Positions 35,436 to 45,591 of a stretch of 64,000 nt of DNA are shown here, piece after piece (the first letter of the stretch is position 1; every line of letters starts with the position of its first letter). The translations under genes and the position numbers were made by a program. The stretch lies in contig CAAGDP010000198.1 of NCBI GenBank assembly GCA_900768635.1, positions 1 to 64,000 of the forward strand. The letters are read 5' to 3'. Below the pieces are notes generated by a model. The model was not told the origin of the DNA. It made no database searches and saw nothing but the letters and a program-made list of their open reading frames with translations. Source of the stretch: Enterobacterales bacterium. Lineage in GTDB: Bacteria > Pseudomonadota > Gammaproteobacteria > Enterobacterales > Succinivibrionaceae.

Positions 35436-35909
35436 ATGACTCCTGCAATCCAAATGCTTAAAAAGCAGAAAATCCAACACAAAATATATACCTATGAATG
35501 TTCTGTTGACCATGACTTTGGCCACCACTGTGCCTCCGAACTGGGTATCGACGAACATCGGGTATACAAAACTCTGCTTATTCATCATGAAAAAAGCTAT
35601 GTTACAGCGGTGATCCCGGTAAACTGTACATTAAATTTGAAACAGGCAGCAAGGATAGCCGGACTTAAAAAAGTTGAAATGGCAGACCCTAAAGACGCGG
35701 AACGGATCTCCGGCTTTGTGGTAGGAGGCATCAGTCCTCTGGGACAAAAAAAGCGCCTGCCTACAATAATTGACAGCGAAGCATTGAAACATGATGAGAT
35801 TCTGGTAAGCGGAGGCAAACGAGGATTATCGGTGGGATTAAATCCGGAAGATCTTATTCAGCTCCTGTCTGCAAAAGTGGGCAACATTACTGACGTACAT
35901 GAGGAATAA
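35436..35909 (+). CDS. ybaK: Cys-tRNA(Pro) deacylase YbaK
   Basis: Hydrolyses Cys mischarged on tRNA-Pro. The 157-residue protein has the YbaK fold features HDFGHHCASELGIDEHRVYKTLL (with the conserved Lys), AVIPVNCTLNLKQAA, FVVGGISPLGQKKRLPTIID and LVSGGKRGLSVGLNPEDL. It begins directly at the glpG stop (TAAATG) and overlaps the frame upstream of coaD. Confidence 0.94.
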   Translation: MTPAIQMLKKQKIQHKIYTYECSVDHDFGHHCASELGIDEHRVYKTLLIHHEKSYVTAVIPVNCTLNLKQAARIAGLKKVEMADPKDAERISGFVVGGISPLGQKKRLPTIIDSEALKHDEILVSGGKRGLSVGLNPEDLIQLLSAKVGNITDVHEE

Positions 35910-35913
35910 CAGA

Positions 35914-36411
35914 ATGAACGATGTAAAAGCGGTCTTCCCCGGATCTTTCGATCCTCTTACACTGGGACATGTTGATATTATCCGCAGAGCTTCAGATTTA
36001 TTCAAAGAGGTAGTCGTTGCTATTGCAGCCAGTCCCAGCAAACACCCGATTCTCTCTTTGGAAAAAAGAACCGAACTGGCCAGAAATGCCTTAAGAAACC
36101 TGAATAACGTTACGGTAATGAATTTTGATAATCTTCTGGTGGATTTTTTACGCAAAATCGATGCGCATGTCCTGATCAGAGGACTGAGAAACACCAACGA
36201 CTTTGAGTACGAAATGCAACTCAGTCATATGTACCGTGCGCAACTTCCGGACATTGAAGTTATCTATTTTCCAACTAAATTGGAATATACTTTTATTTCA
36301 TCTACCCTGGTTCGGGAAATAGCCATCCACCACGGAATTCTGACCCCTTATGTGCCTCAGGAGGTGGCGGATGCTATTGCTGAAAGCGTCTGCCAGTCAG
36401 AGCGTTCTTAA
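35914..36411 (+). CDS. coaD: pantetheine-phosphate adenylyltransferase
   Basis: Penultimate step of coenzyme A synthesis. The 165-residue protein shows AVFPGSFDPLTLGHVDIIRRA with the TXXH-type nucleotidyl motif, LIRGLRNTNDFEYEMQ, and ISSTLVREIA (ISSXXXR). The ATG at 35914 follows GAGGAATAACAGA; an earlier ATG at 35899 lies inside the end of ybaK. Its stop abuts the mutM stop on the other strand. The coaD-mutM-rpmG-rpmB neighbourhood matches E. coli. Confidence 0.96.
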   Translation: MNDVKAVFPGSFDPLTLGHVDIIRRASDLFKEVVVAIAASPSKHPILSLEKRTELARNALRNLNNVTVMNFDNLLVDFLRKIDAHVLIRGLRNTNDFEYEMQLSHMYRAQLPDIEVIYFPTKLEYTFISSTLVREIAIHHGILTPYVPQEVADAIAESVCQSERS

Positions 36412-37224
36412 TTACTTCTGACAGGTTGAACAGAAAAATGTGGATCGTTGTCCCTGTCTCAGGGACTGTACTTCTCCACCGCATACTGTGCAAGGCTGTC
36501 CGGTTTTACCGTATATTCTGAGGTTTCCTGCAAAATATCCCGGCTTTCCATCTACCTGTGCATAATCTCTTATGGTGGTACCTCCAGACATAATTGATCT
36601 GGTCAGAATATCCCTGATTTCCGCCACTAATAAAGTACATTCCTGAAGACTTATGGATTTTGCCGGTCTTCTGGGATCAATTTTGCATAAAAAAAGGACC
36701 TCATTAGCATAAATATTACCCACACCTACCACAATTTTATTGTCCATAAGCGCCTGTTTAACAGGAAGGATCCTGTTTCGAAATTTGCTGAATAAATATC
36801 CGGGAGTAAAATCATCAGTTAAAGGTTCAACACCTAATGAAGCTATGACAGACAATTTGCAGGGATCGCCGGTAGTCCAGAGTAAAGCACCAAATCGTCG
36901 CGGGTCGTTATAACGAAGTATCTCTCCTCCATCAAGAAAGAATTCATAATGATCATGCTTTTGCAAAGGGGTGCCTTCATTATCTATTCTGATATGTCCG
37001 GTCATACCCAGATGAATAATCATAGTTCCGGTGCCGGTTTTAAGAAAAATATATTTGCTTCTCCGGGAAAGCCCGAGAATTACGCTGTTTTCTGCCTCCC
37101 TTATTTCCGCAGGTATTGGAAAACGCAATCGTGGATTGTGAATAACAATACTACCTATTCTGCGCTGAAGAAGCTTTTGCTCCAAAGCACGTTTGGTTAC
37201 TTCAACTTCCGGCAATTCTGGCAT
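36412..37224 (-). CDS. mutM: formamidopyrimidine-DNA glycosylase
   Basis: Excises 8-oxoguanine and formamidopyrimidines. The 270-residue enzyme starts MPELPEVE, exposing the catalytic Pro after Met removal, and has HLGMTGHIRI, YNDPRRFGALLW, GVGNIYANEVLFL, GKPGYF and the C-terminal zinc finger CTVCGGEV ... FFCSTCQK. The start at 37224 is fixed by the family N-terminus. Downstream of rpmBG but separated by a terminator. Confidence 0.97.
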   Translation of the reverse strand: MPELPEVEVTKRALEQKLLQRRIGSIVIHNPRLRFPIPAEIREAENSVILGLSRRSKYIFLKTGTGTMIIHLGMTGHIRIDNEGTPLQKHDHYEFFLDGGEILRYNDPRRFGALLWTTGDPCKLSVIASLGVEPLTDDFTPGYLFSKFRNRILPVKQALMDNKIVVGVGNIYANEVLFLCKIDPRRPAKSISLQECTLLVAEIRDILTRSIMSGGTTIRDYAQVDGKPGYFAGNLRIYGKTGQPCTVCGGEVQSLRQGQRSTFFCSTCQK

Positions 37225-37285
37225 ACAACACCACCTCAATATCCATTTATCCTCCGGAGCATATCCTAAATAGGACAGTTGTCAA

Positions 37286-37317
37286 TATAAAAGCCCCATA
37301 CTCTCGTATGAGGCTCT
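37286..37317 (-). terminator. terminator between rpmG and mutM
   Basis: Minus strand: GCCTCATAC and GTATGGGGC form a 9-bp stem (one T-G pair) with a GAGA tetraloop, flanked by A-rich 5' and TTTTATA 3' sequence. Confidence 0.8.
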
Positions 37318-37357
37318 TATAATAAATCTGTCACCGAAGGTAACATAAAAACAAGAA

Positions 37358-37528
37358 TTACTTAATCTTGCCTTCTTTATAAATAACATGCTTACGCACA
37401 ACTGGATCGTACTTTTTGATTTCCATCTTCTCAGTCATGGTACGCTTATTCTTGGTAGTGGTATAAAAATGACCAGTACCAGCAGAAGAATTTAAGCGAA
37501 TCTTTTCGCGACCACCTTTTGCAGCCAT
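37358..37528 (-). CDS. rpmG: 50S ribosomal protein L33
   Basis: A 56-residue ribosomal protein: begins [20 protein letters not shown] and continues [28 protein letters not shown], the standard L33 of gammaproteobacteria, and lacking the zinc cysteines of C+ forms. The ATG follows AAGGAGTAAAAA. It lies 10 bp after rpmB in the classic rpmB-rpmG unit. Confidence 0.97.
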   Translation of the reverse strand: MAAKGGREKIRLNSSAGTGHFYTTTKNKRTMTEKMEIKKYDPVVRKHVIYKEGKIK

Positions 37529-37538
37529 TTTTTACTCC

Positions 37539-37775
37539 TTAAATTTTTTCACCATTAGCACGCATATCAGCTAACACTGCATCAATACCTACTTTATCGA
37601 TAATGCGCATTGCTTTAGCGCTGACACGAAGCTTAACAAAACGATTTTCACTTTCAACCCAAAAACGATGGAAGTGCAGATTAGGCAAGAAACGACGACG
37701 AGTCGCATTCTTTGCGTGAGATCTGTTGTTACCTACAGCAGGAAGTTTGCCGGTAACCTGACATTGTCTAGTCAT
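37539..37775 (-). CDS. rpmB: 50S ribosomal protein L28
   Basis: A 78-residue protein identical in length to E. coli L28, with [49 protein letters not shown] and the C-terminal [16 protein letters not shown]. The ATG follows GGAGTAGTTAAAA. First gene of rpmBG. Confidence 0.98.
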   Translation of the reverse strand: MTRQCQVTGKLPAVGNNRSHAKNATRRRFLPNLHFHRFWVESENRFVKLRVSAKAMRIIDKVGIDAVLADMRANGEKI

Positions 37776-38272
37776 TTTTAACTACTCCAAATTATAATTC
37801 TACACTGATCAACTTTAGAAGGCCAACTCCAAAGTTGTATGATCAGAGTTCGTCAAAAAGATCAGATTAAAATAAGCAAATTAAATAAATCTTGCATCTA
37901 AAAATTGTCTAACTGCTTATTTTTCAACGATTTTTATACATTTACGGGATATGAAAAACCTACGTAAAAAACCGCCTATCTTCAAAAAAACCGTTGCATT
38001 ATATCACAAAGATTAATTAACTACTACATGAAAAACGTAGCAATTCAGGAGGATTATTCGAAAAAAGGTTACTATTCACTCCCCTGATCCTTGTTGCCAA
38101 ATTTTACTGATAAAATGAGTTTGATACCCAGATCTGGTTTCGTCCGCCGGCATAGAACTGTTTCTAGAACGGTAACTCCGTAATTACCGTCCGGCAACAT
38201 ATACAGCCACCCGCTCTTATTATGATTTCATGGTAATATATACTGACTTCCAATTAGTTTTTAACAGCAATT
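37776..38272. other. intergenic region between rpmB and coaBC
   Basis: About 500 bp, A/T-rich near rpmB. On the minus strand TGATATAAT (37998-38006) is an extended -10 promoter candidate for rpmBG, giving a leader of roughly 215 nt; a second TATAAT lies within 20 bp of the rpmB start. radC, found here in E. coli, is absent. No gene seen. Confidence 0.4.
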
Positions 38273-39487
38273 ATGCAGATACTATTAAATAAAAAGATTC
38301 TTCTGGGGATCACCGGCGGTATTGCCGCCTATAAATCCTGTGAGCTTATCAGGTTATTTCAAAAAGCAGGCGCTGATGTTAAGGTCATTATGACACCAAA
38401 CGCCACCAGATTTATTACGCCTCTTACCGTTAGTTCCCTGTGCGGATCTCCGGCAGTTATTGATATGTTCGCCACATCAGGAAGTGGTATCGATCATATT
38501 GAATACACCCGTTGGGCCGACCTTATGGTAATTGCTCCCGCAAGCGCCAACACTTTAGCCAAAATTACTCATGGAATAGCTGATAACTTTCTTACTACTG
38601 CCGTACTCGCCACCGAGACTCCACTGTTGGTTGCTCCGGCAATGAATGTAAAAATGTACCAGAATCAGGCAACTCAGGAAAATATCGATGTTCTTAAAAA
38701 ACGCGGAGTTAGATTTTCCGGACCTGAAGTTGGTTATCAGGCTTGCGGAGAATCCGGACCAGGGAGAATGACTGAACCGCAGAATATCTTCAGAACAGCT
38801 GCAGAGTTGCTTCTTGATCAGAACAAAAATAAAAAAATTGTAATAACTGCCGGACCTACTCAGGAACCTCTGGATCCAGTACGTTGTCTTACCAATCTAA
38901 GCTCCGGTAAAATGGGCTATGCTCTTGCGCAGGCTGCTGCTGTCATGGGGTGGAAAACAACTCTTATCTCCGGGCCGGTAACTCTTGAAATGCCGGTGGG
39001 AGTGGAAGCTCTGAAGGTAAAGACAGCAGCCGAAATGATGGATGCGGTCTGGCAAAACTGTAAAGATGCAAACTGTTTCATTGGTTGTGCTGCAGTAGCA
39101 GATTTCCGTCCTGAAAAAGTAGCACCCAACAAAATCAAAAAGAGCTCTGATGAAGAATCTCTGAAACTGATTCTGACGAAAAATCCTGACATTATTGCGT
39201 CTCTGGCAAGTCTTGATCATCTCTATACAGTCGGCTTTGCCGCCGAAACAGAAAATCTCCTAAACTATGCCAGAAACAAGCTTCACAATAAAAAGCTGAA
39301 TATGATCATTGCCAATGATGTGTCTAAAAAAGACATTGGATTTAACAGTGACTTTAATCAGGCTGTTATTATTACCGACAATGGTGATGAAATTGCAATA
39401 CCTCGAATGAGCAAAGATGATCTGGCTTTACGCATTATTAATGAAATCGAAAACAAACTACAGGGAAAAAAGAATGAAAAACATTGA
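38273..39487 (+). CDS. coaBC: bifunctional phosphopantothenoylcysteine decarboxylase/synthetase
   Basis: Second and third steps of coenzyme A synthesis from pantothenate. The 404-residue fusion has the FMN-dependent CoaC domain ([54 protein letters not shown]) and CoaB ([55 protein letters not shown]). Overlaps dut by 14 bp, as the coaBC-dut pair does in related genomes. Confidence 0.97.
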   Translation: MQILLNKKILLGITGGIAAYKSCELIRLFQKAGADVKVIMTPNATRFITPLTVSSLCGSPAVIDMFATSGSGIDHIEYTRWADLMVIAPASANTLAKITHGIADNFLTTAVLATETPLLVAPAMNVKMYQNQATQENIDVLKKRGVRFSGPEVGYQACGESGPGRMTEPQNIFRTAAELLLDQNKNKKIVITAGPTQEPLDPVRCLTNLSSGKMGYALAQAAAVMGWKTTLISGPVTLEMPVGVEALKVKTAAEMMDAVWQNCKDANCFIGCAAVADFRPEKVAPNKIKKSSDEESLKLILTKNPDIIASLASLDHLYTVGFAAETENLLNYARNKLHNKKLNMIIANDVSKKDIGFNSDFNQAVIITDNGDEIAIPRMSKDDLALRIINEIENKLQGKKNEKH

Positions 39488-39932
39488 TTTAAAAATCCTA
39501 GATGAACGACTGGGCAATGATTTTCCACTGCCGTCCTACAGCTCTCCAGGATCTGCCGGTCTGGATCTCCGGGCTATGATTGATAAGGATAAAATAACCA
39601 TTCATCCGGGAGAAACCATCCTTGTACCAACCGGCATGTCTGTATATATCAAAGATCCACAAATCTGCGCCACCATCCTTCCAAGATCTGGACTGGGACA
39701 CAAACATGGTATTGTACTGGGAAATTTAGTAGGTCTTATTGATTCTGACTACCAGGGTCCTTTGATGGTTTCTCTCTGGAACAGAGGAAACAGTGATTTT
39801 GAAATAACCTTGGGCGATCGCATTGCCCAATTGGTGTTCCTACCGGTTCTTCAGGTCTCATTCAATATAGTTGACAGCTTTGAAGAAACAGAACGGGGAA
39901 CCGGTGGTTTTGGCCATTCCGGAACTAAGTAA
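39474..39932 (+). CDS. dut: dUTP diphosphatase
   Basis: Hydrolyses dUTP to dUMP, keeping uracil out of DNA. The 152-residue trimeric-type enzyme has all five motifs: [41 protein letters not shown] and the C-terminal [10 protein letters not shown]. The start at 39474 inside the end of coaBC is chosen from family length and GGGAAAAAAGA upstream. Confidence 0.97.
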   Translation: MKNIDLKILDERLGNDFPLPSYSSPGSAGLDLRAMIDKDKITIHPGETILVPTGMSVYIKDPQICATILPRSGLGHKHGIVLGNLVGLIDSDYQGPLMVSLWNRGNSDFEITLGDRIAQLVFLPVLQVSFNIVDSFEETERGTGGFGHSGTK

Positions 39933-39941
39933 CAAACACCT

Positions 39942-39971
39942 AAGATGCATCAGTCAGCCTGGTGCATCTTT
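39942..39971. terminator. bidirectional hairpin between dut and SDR gene
   Basis: AAGATGCATCA and TGGTGCATCTT pair (11 bp, one T-G) around a 7-nt loop. The T-tracts are short (TTTATCC on plus). It touches the stop codon of the convergent gene. Confidence 0.6.
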
Positions 39972-40719
39972 ATCCTAAATGACTGGAAATGCTTTTTACC
40001 GGCAGGTAGTCATCCTTTATACGTTGATCATGGACATAATCATGATTTACCGATACCACCCAGTCACGATTAAGTTTGTGCTTAAGCAGAGTGACGATTT
40101 TGGCATAGCTATAACCATCTTTTGCATTTCCATCCACATGGAATAATCCATACCAGCGCTCATTTATGCACTTCATAATAGTATCAGCAGTATCACTCAA
40201 ATAAGTACAGGCCGGTATCCACAAATCAGAACAGGATACTTTTCCGGAAGACTTCTGTTGTTCATCCAAATAATGAACCATATTGTTTCCCTGACCATCT
40301 TCATCAATCTGCCAACCAAGTCGAAGAATACAACTTTTCAGACTGGCATTGCGTATAGCCTGTTCGCAACGCAGTTTATACTGGCCATAAGAATCATTAC
40401 TGTCAGGAATATCTCTAATGGTAAAAGGTCCTTTTCGCCGATCACTGAATACCATAACAGTACTGGAGAATACAAAAGGTATATCATTAACCTGAGCAAA
40501 GTGAGCCATCAAAGACGCCCATCGTTCTGATCCCAGGCCTAAATGAACAATTCCGGAAAGATTCATACGAAACAGAAAGAGGTTTGCCTCGGAAATGTTT
40601 TCCGGATCAACTACATTTCGAGGCCAGGTGACCACATCCCAACCCTGAGATTTGGCTACTTCAGCAACTTTCGGCCCTATGGTACCGTGCAGACCGGTTA
40701 TAAGCAGTCTTTTAACCAT
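39970..40719 (-). CDS. SDR/RmlD-like NAD(P)-dependent reductase or epimerase
   Basis: A 249-residue extended short-chain dehydrogenase. It shows the nucleotide-binding LLITGLHGTIGPKVAEVA, a VHLG segment, VFSSTVMVF, the YXXXK catalytic pair in YGQYK (with the Ser in FSSTV), and later LRLGWQID. The closest general type is RmlD (dTDP-4-dehydrorhamnose reductase) or sugar epimerases; the substrate cannot be read from sequence. It lies 23 bp after pyrE and is likely co-transcribed, occupying the place where E. coli has slmA between dut and pyrE. Confidence 0.75.
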   Translation of the reverse strand: MVKRLLITGLHGTIGPKVAEVAKSQGWDVVTWPRNVVDPENISEANLFLFRMNLSGIVHLGLGSERWASLMAHFAQVNDIPFVFSSTVMVFSDRRKGPFTIRDIPDSNDSYGQYKLRCEQAIRNASLKSCILRLGWQIDEDGQGNNMVHYLDEQQKSSGKVSCSDLWIPACTYLSDTADTIMKCINERWYGLFHVDGNAKDGYSYAKIVTLLKHKLNRDWVVSVNHDYVHDQRIKDDYLPVKSISSHLG

Positions 40720-40742
40720 AACATTCCCCCTTTCTAAATTCT

Positions 40743-41390
40743 TTATGCCTGCACTCCGTAGCGCTGACGATAGTCCATTACATCTGCCAGATGATCCTTA
40801 AGTTCCGGTTTTTGTTCCAGATAGGAAATAAGATCCGCAAGAGTAATAATAGAAGTAACTTTAGTATTGTAGTCCCGCTCTATCTCCTGAATTGCGGAAA
40901 GATCTCCCCGACCCTTCTCCTGACGATCCAGAGAAATCAGAACTCCGGCCAGACTTGCACCGTTACTGCTGATTATGTCCATAGACTCCCGGATGGCTGT
41001 ACCGGCAGTAATAACATCATCCACCAACATTACTCTTCCACTTAAATTGCTGCCTATCAGATTGCCACCTTCACCATGGTCCTTGGTTTCCTTGCGATTA
41101 CATACCCAGGGAACATCTCTTCCATATCTTTCATACAACTGAACAACAGTTGCTGAAGCAATAGGAATACCCTTATATGCAGGACCGAATACCACATCAA
41201 AATCAATACCGGAATTTTCCAATGCGGCAGCGTAAAATCTTCCCAGCATTGCCAGATCAGCACCGGTATTAAAGAGACCGGCATTAAAAAAATACGGGCT
41301 GTTACGTCCTGATTTCAAGGTAAAGTTCCCAAACCTTAAAACATTTTTCTCCAACGCAAACTGGATAAATTCTTTCTGATAATCTTTCAT
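40743..41390 (-). CDS. pyrE: orotate phosphoribosyltransferase
   Basis: Makes orotidine 5'-phosphate in pyrimidine synthesis. The 215-residue protein (E. coli 213) contains [21 protein letters not shown], the [11 protein letters not shown] loop, [14 protein letters not shown] and the PRPP-binding [17 protein letters not shown]. Divergent from yicC; upstream rph of E. coli is missing. Confidence 0.97.
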   Translation of the reverse strand: MKDYQKEFIQFALEKNVLRFGNFTLKSGRNSPYFFNAGLFNTGADLAMLGRFYAAALENSGIDFDVVFGPAYKGIPIASATVVQLYERYGRDVPWVCNRKETKDHGEGGNLIGSNLSGRVMLVDDVITAGTAIRESMDIISSNGASLAGVLISLDRQEKGRGDLSAIQEIERDYNTKVTSIITLADLISYLEQKPELKDHLADVMDYRQRYGVQA

Positions 41391-41663
41391 GTCATTACCT
41401 TTCTACAGGACAACTTCATTATGAAGCAATAATCCTCAGTCTTTTATAATCATACTAAACCAAAACAGCGTCCGTACTCTATTTGATCACAAGTTTGGAA
41501 GCTCTCATGAAAAAAGAAGCAAATGATCAGAATATGAGATGTAAACTCAGTAGCAAAACCTTTTTTCATAATCTGATACAATACGCTCATCAGCAACAGC
41601 TGTGCTAAAGTCTGTGTATTATAACAAATAACCAAAAACCAAGATCTGCATCAGGAAATTATT

Positions 41664-42539
41664 ATGATAAACAGTATGACAGGTTATGCATACCTGGAAA
41701 CTAAAACAACATGGGGAACATTCACCTGGAATATTAAATCCGTTAACCATCGTTATCTGGACATATCCCTTAAACTCCCGGATAACCTTAACAGCATCGA
41801 AAGTGAACTTCGCGAAAGTCTGAGAAATAATCTTGAACGTGGTAAAGTAGAATGTACATTAACCTTTAATGCAGCAACAAATGAAACCGACGTAGCCATG
41901 AATGAAGAACTAGCTGAACAACTGGTAAAGTGTGCCCGGAAAATCAGCTCCTTCGCCGGTGACAGTGATATAAAAAACATCTCCTTCAATCCGGTGGATA
42001 TTCTCCTGTGTCCCGGTGTCCTTAATACAAGAAGTGGAGATCCTGATGCAATCCAGTCGGCGGCAATAGACAGTTTCAATCAGGCAATAACCCAACTCAA
42101 AACATCCAGAGCCAGGGAAGGTGAAAAACTGCTGGGTATTCTTCAGGACAAACTTAACAAGGTCAGCAAAGAAGTTGAAAAGGTTAAGGCATCCCTTCCG
42201 GATGTTCTGAACTGGCAAAAAGAAAAGCTACTGAGTGCATTTAATAATCTCAAAATTGAACTTGATCCAGACCGTCTGGAACAGGAGATGATCATCATAG
42301 CCCAGCGTCTGGATGTGGCCGAAGAGCTGGATCGCCTTGCTCTACATGTCAGCGAAACATATAACATTCTCAAAAAAGGAGGAACCTGTGGTCGCAGACT
42401 GGACTTTATGATGCAGGAATTCAATCGGGAATCCAATACTCTGGCATCCAAATCCATAAACACTGACATTACCAATTCAGCAATCGAACTGAAGGTTCTT
42501 ATTGAACAAATGAGAGAGCAAATTCAGAATATAGAATAA
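41664..42539 (+). CDS. yicC: YicC/YloC family endoribonuclease
   Basis: Conserved bacterial protein reported as an endoribonuclease in E. coli (YicC) and related firmicutes (YloC). The 291-residue product shows the N-terminal MINSMTGYAYLE, NHRYLDISLKLP, and the C-terminal DUF1732 block with RLDVAEELDRLALHV, GRRLDFMMQEFNRESNTLASKS. It is first in a yicC-gmk unit; the neighbourhood pyrE-yicC is conserved in E. coli. Confidence 0.95.
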   Translation: MINSMTGYAYLETKTTWGTFTWNIKSVNHRYLDISLKLPDNLNSIESELRESLRNNLERGKVECTLTFNAATNETDVAMNEELAEQLVKCARKISSFAGDSDIKNISFNPVDILLCPGVLNTRSGDPDAIQSAAIDSFNQAITQLKTSRAREGEKLLGILQDKLNKVSKEVEKVKASLPDVLNWQKEKLLSAFNNLKIELDPDRLEQEMIIIAQRLDVAEELDRLALHVSETYNILKKGGTCGRRLDFMMQEFNRESNTLASKSINTDITNSAIELKVLIEQMREQIQNIE

Positions 42540-42554
42540 AATCCAGGAGATTAT

Positions 42555-43187
42555 ATGGCTTATGCAGCAAACCTTTTTATTATTTCCTCTCCAAGCGGAG
42601 CTGGAAAATCCACATTGCTGAACAGATTATTCAGGGATATTTCCCATGAACATCCTATGGCTTTTTCCATATCTCACACCACCAGAGGCATGCGTCCGGG
42701 AGAAACAAACGGCCGGGAATATCACTTCGTTTCAAAAGAAGAATTTCAAGCCATGATCGAACGTAATGCCTTTTTTGAATGGGCTGAAGTTTTTGGAAAT
42801 TTCTACGGTACATCCAAAGAGAATATTGAACAATCCCTATCTCAGGGTATTGATATATTTCTGGATATTGACTGGCAGGGTGCCAGACAAATAAAAAGTC
42901 AGTTTCCGGAAGCTCGTTCTATCTTCATACTTCCTCCAAGTATGACCATTCTGCGGGAACGGCTGACCGGCAGAAATCAGGACAGTGCGGAAGTTATTGA
43001 AAACCGTATGAAAAAAGCCCGCAACGAAATCATCCATTATGATGAATATGACTATGTGATAGTTAATGACAATCTGGATGAAGCCTATGAACAACTAAAA
43101 GCGGTTATTATTGCTGAACAATGCAAGATCAGCAATCAGAAGGTTCGTCTTCAAGACCTTCTGACCAGTCTTACCGCAGAAGAATAG
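42555..43187 (+). CDS. gmk: guanylate kinase
   Basis: Converts GMP to GDP. The 210-residue enzyme has the P-loop ISSPSGAGKSTLLNRL, SISHTTRGMRPGETNGREYHFV (GMP-binding Ser/Arg/Tyr), DIDWQGARQI and RMKKARNEI. Starts 15 bp after yicC with CCAGGAGATTAT before the ATG. The gene ends 5 bp from the convergent gppA stop; rpoZ, its usual neighbour, is displaced 2.6 kb away. Confidence 0.97.
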   Translation: MAYAANLFIISSPSGAGKSTLLNRLFRDISHEHPMAFSISHTTRGMRPGETNGREYHFVSKEEFQAMIERNAFFEWAEVFGNFYGTSKENIEQSLSQGIDIFLDIDWQGARQIKSQFPEARSIFILPPSMTILRERLTGRNQDSAEVIENRMKKARNEIIHYDEYDYVIVNDNLDEAYEQLKAVIIAEQCKISNQKVRLQDLLTSLTAEE

Positions 43188-43192
43188 AGTCA

Positions 43193-44704
43193 CTATTCCT
43201 GCCGTTCCTCGGCAACAGTTGGCCAGCCGGTCTGGGTTTGCATTCTTACTTCGGTTAATAATTCGGACCCGCGAAGATAATGACTGGCCAGCCATCCTTT
43301 TGGCAAAAGGATTTTAAGAACGCCTTTTTCCAACCTGAATTCGAAATTCGGTACCGTACCTTCTGTTCTTCTGATACACAGAATAATGGCTATGCGCAAA
43401 ATTCGGGCCATAAAACAGGCTGCCTCATAGGAAACAGCATGCTGACGATGTAAGGCATCCAGCTTAAAATCATCCCGCTGATTAAACAATAATCCGGAAA
43501 GCAACAGCTTCTGTGGAACTGTAAAGCCCGGCATATCAATATTTTCCACTATATAGGATGCATGCTGGGGAGCTTTCTTATATTCAATGCATAATCCAAG
43601 CTCATACAGTAAAGATGCGGAGATCAGAATTGATCTGCATAAATCATCCAGTTTCCATTCATCTTTCATACCATCAAAAATGTGCAGACATACATCTTTT
43701 ACTCTTTCTCCCTGACTTCGATCCAGCTGATAACGGTAAATCATACTCTCTACGGTTCGCACTCTGGCATCCCCAAACCACTGTTCATCACTGTGACCGG
43801 TAGAGACAATCATTCCATAAACCAGACCTTCACGAAGAGCTCCGCCGGCGAGAAGCAGTTCCTTGATACCAAATACTTCAAAAAGAGCTATCAGAATTGC
43901 CAGTCCTGACGGGAAGACCTTCTTGCGTTCCGGAAGCAAACCCACAATATCCAAATCATCAATATAGCAACACTTGATAACCAGATCCCGTAATTGATAC
44001 ATTTTATCCAGAGTTACCCGTTCTGAACCTCCCTGGGAAATAAGGATTTCCTGGAGAGCCTGTACCGTGCCGGACGCTCCCACGCACAAATCCCAGCCAA
44101 TGGCCAGATAATCATCCACAACCTCTCTGAATATATCTGAAGCAGATTGAACTGCTTCATTAAAAGAGTCGGCTGTTACCGTCCCTTCAGAAAAAAACCT
44201 GTTATACCAGGTAACGCATCCTAACTGTAAACTGTTGAGAAGTTCGGCATTGTTACCATGCCCTAGAATAATCTCTGTGCTGGCCCCGCCAATATCAATA
44301 ACCAGACGGCTGCCACTGCCGCTGGTAGTACAGGACACACCCTGATAAATGGTCCGAGCTTCTTCCAATCCGGATATAACTTCAACCTTATGACCAAGTA
44401 TTTCCTCTGCTACACGCACAAAAACATCCGCATTTTTGGCAATACGTAATGTTGCTGTACCGACAATCCGGATATTTTCTGAGGGAACGTCCTGTAATTG
44501 TTCTGAAAACAGTCTGAGACAATCCCAACCACGTTCCATAGCCTCACGGCTTAAGAGGTTATTTTCATCCAGACCTGAAGCAAGACGTACTTTACGCTTA
44601 ACCTTGGAAACAATACGGATTGCGCCATGTACCTGTCTTACAACCAACATATGAAAGCTGTTAGATCCCAGATCTATTGCTCCGTACAAAGGCGACTGTG
44701 GCAT
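43193..44704 (-). CDS. gppA: Ppx/GppA family phosphatase (guanosine pentaphosphatase)
   Basis: Hydrolyses pppGpp to ppGpp and/or polyphosphate. The 503-residue protein has the ASKHA-type motifs GAIDLGSNSFHMLV, VGTATLRIAKN, LVIDIGGASTEIILG and the region VGASGTVQAL, then the C-terminal HD-like domain (ISASLLYELG and the following helices). GppA and Ppx are hard to separate by motif; gppA is favoured because trxA and rho lie nearby, as in the E. coli gppA-rhlB-trxA-rho cluster. rhlB itself is not in the window. Confidence 0.9.
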   Translation of the reverse strand: MPQSPLYGAIDLGSNSFHMLVVRQVHGAIRIVSKVKRKVRLASGLDENNLLSREAMERGWDCLRLFSEQLQDVPSENIRIVGTATLRIAKNADVFVRVAEEILGHKVEVISGLEEARTIYQGVSCTTSGSGSRLVIDIGGASTEIILGHGNNAELLNSLQLGCVTWYNRFFSEGTVTADSFNEAVQSASDIFREVVDDYLAIGWDLCVGASGTVQALQEILISQGGSERVTLDKMYQLRDLVIKCCYIDDLDIVGLLPERKKVFPSGLAILIALFEVFGIKELLLAGGALREGLVYGMIVSTGHSDEQWFGDARVRTVESMIYRYQLDRSQGERVKDVCLHIFDGMKDEWKLDDLCRSILISASLLYELGLCIEYKKAPQHASYIVENIDMPGFTVPQKLLLSGLLFNQRDDFKLDALHRQHAVSYEAACFMARILRIAIILCIRRTEGTVPNFEFRLEKGVLKILLPKGWLASHYLRGSELLTEVRMQTQTGWPTVAEERQE

Positions 44705-45160
44705 ACCAACTCCTAACTAATCAGGCTATTTATTGCATTAACAACACTAAACTGCAGCAAAACATTGCCCTAACGTATAAATATATAATATAGACCCTCT
44801 TTTGTTTCAACGAAAAAATATATATTTTGTAAGGAGAATACCAACAATTGTTCCAGCTGACTTTTCCCTGGCTATATTTATGTTCTGAACATCAAATATA
44901 ACCTGTTTATCTTATTAGCAGATCGATAAATGTTTATTCCCTTATCCTAGCAACCAACGGGATATTAAAAATTCTGATTATCAAGCTCCAGTTACAACTT
45001 TGTTTTATTATCAATGCAATAACTATCAGCTCATAACTGACAATAAGGCAGATCTGCTGACTCAGGCAAGTTTCTGCACACTATTTCTTCAAATTGAGAA
45101 GGGGGGTACAAAGGGTAACAGTATAGAAAGAGGAATATCCGGTTTTATACGCAGGTTTTA
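44705..45160. other. intergenic region between gppA and trxA
   Basis: About 455 bp, very A/T-rich, including a perfect AAAATATATATTTT palindrome near 44815. It presumably carries the gppA promoter. No open frame with start and family signal; the rhlB helicase gene found here in E. coli is absent. Confidence 0.35.
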
Positions 45161-45189
45161 TTGAAGACTTTATCTGTTAATCATATAAT
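45161..45189 (+). promoter_or_regulatory. sigma70 promoter of trxA
   Basis: TTGAAG (45161-45166) and consensus TATAAT (45184-45189) with a 17-bp spacer, about 58 bp before the trxA start. Confidence 0.75.
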
Positions 45190-45247
45190 CAAAATGACAT
45201 AACAATTCTGTAGGTAGTGTATTAACAGATTATCAAAGGTGGACCTT

Positions 45248-45571
45248 ATGGCTAATTTTATTGAAGTGACCGATGCAAATTTCGAAGAAAGTGTTATCAA
45301 TTCGGATAAGCCAGTACTCGTAGACTTATGGGCTCCCTGGTGTGGTCCTTGTCGTTCCTTAGGTGCGGTTTTAGAGGAAGTTGCAGCTGAATGTGATAAG
45401 GTTAAATTCTGCAAAATGAATGTGGATCAGAATGAAGATATTCCTGCCAGATTACGGGTAACAAGCATTCCTCTGCTGGTATTGTTCAAAGACGGTGAAA
45501 TTGCAGCCAAAAGTGTTGGACTTATCTCCAAAACTGAAGTTCTCAACCTGATCAATACCCATGTTGAGTAA
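45248..45571 (+). CDS. trxA: thioredoxin
   Basis: Cytoplasmic disulfide reductase. The 107-residue protein has FIEVTDANFEESV, the active site DLWAPWCGPCRSL with the WCGPC motif, MNVDQNEDIPARLRVTSIPLLVLFKDG including the cis-Pro loop. The ATG at 45248 follows AAGGTGGACCTT; a start three codons upstream is unneeded. Flanked by its own promoter and terminator. Confidence 0.97.
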   Translation: MANFIEVTDANFEESVINSDKPVLVDLWAPWCGPCRSLGAVLEEVAAECDKVKFCKMNVDQNEDIPARLRVTSIPLLVLFKDGEIAAKSVGLISKTEVLNLINTHVE

Positions 45572-45591
45572 AATATCCCGGTAAAATACTG

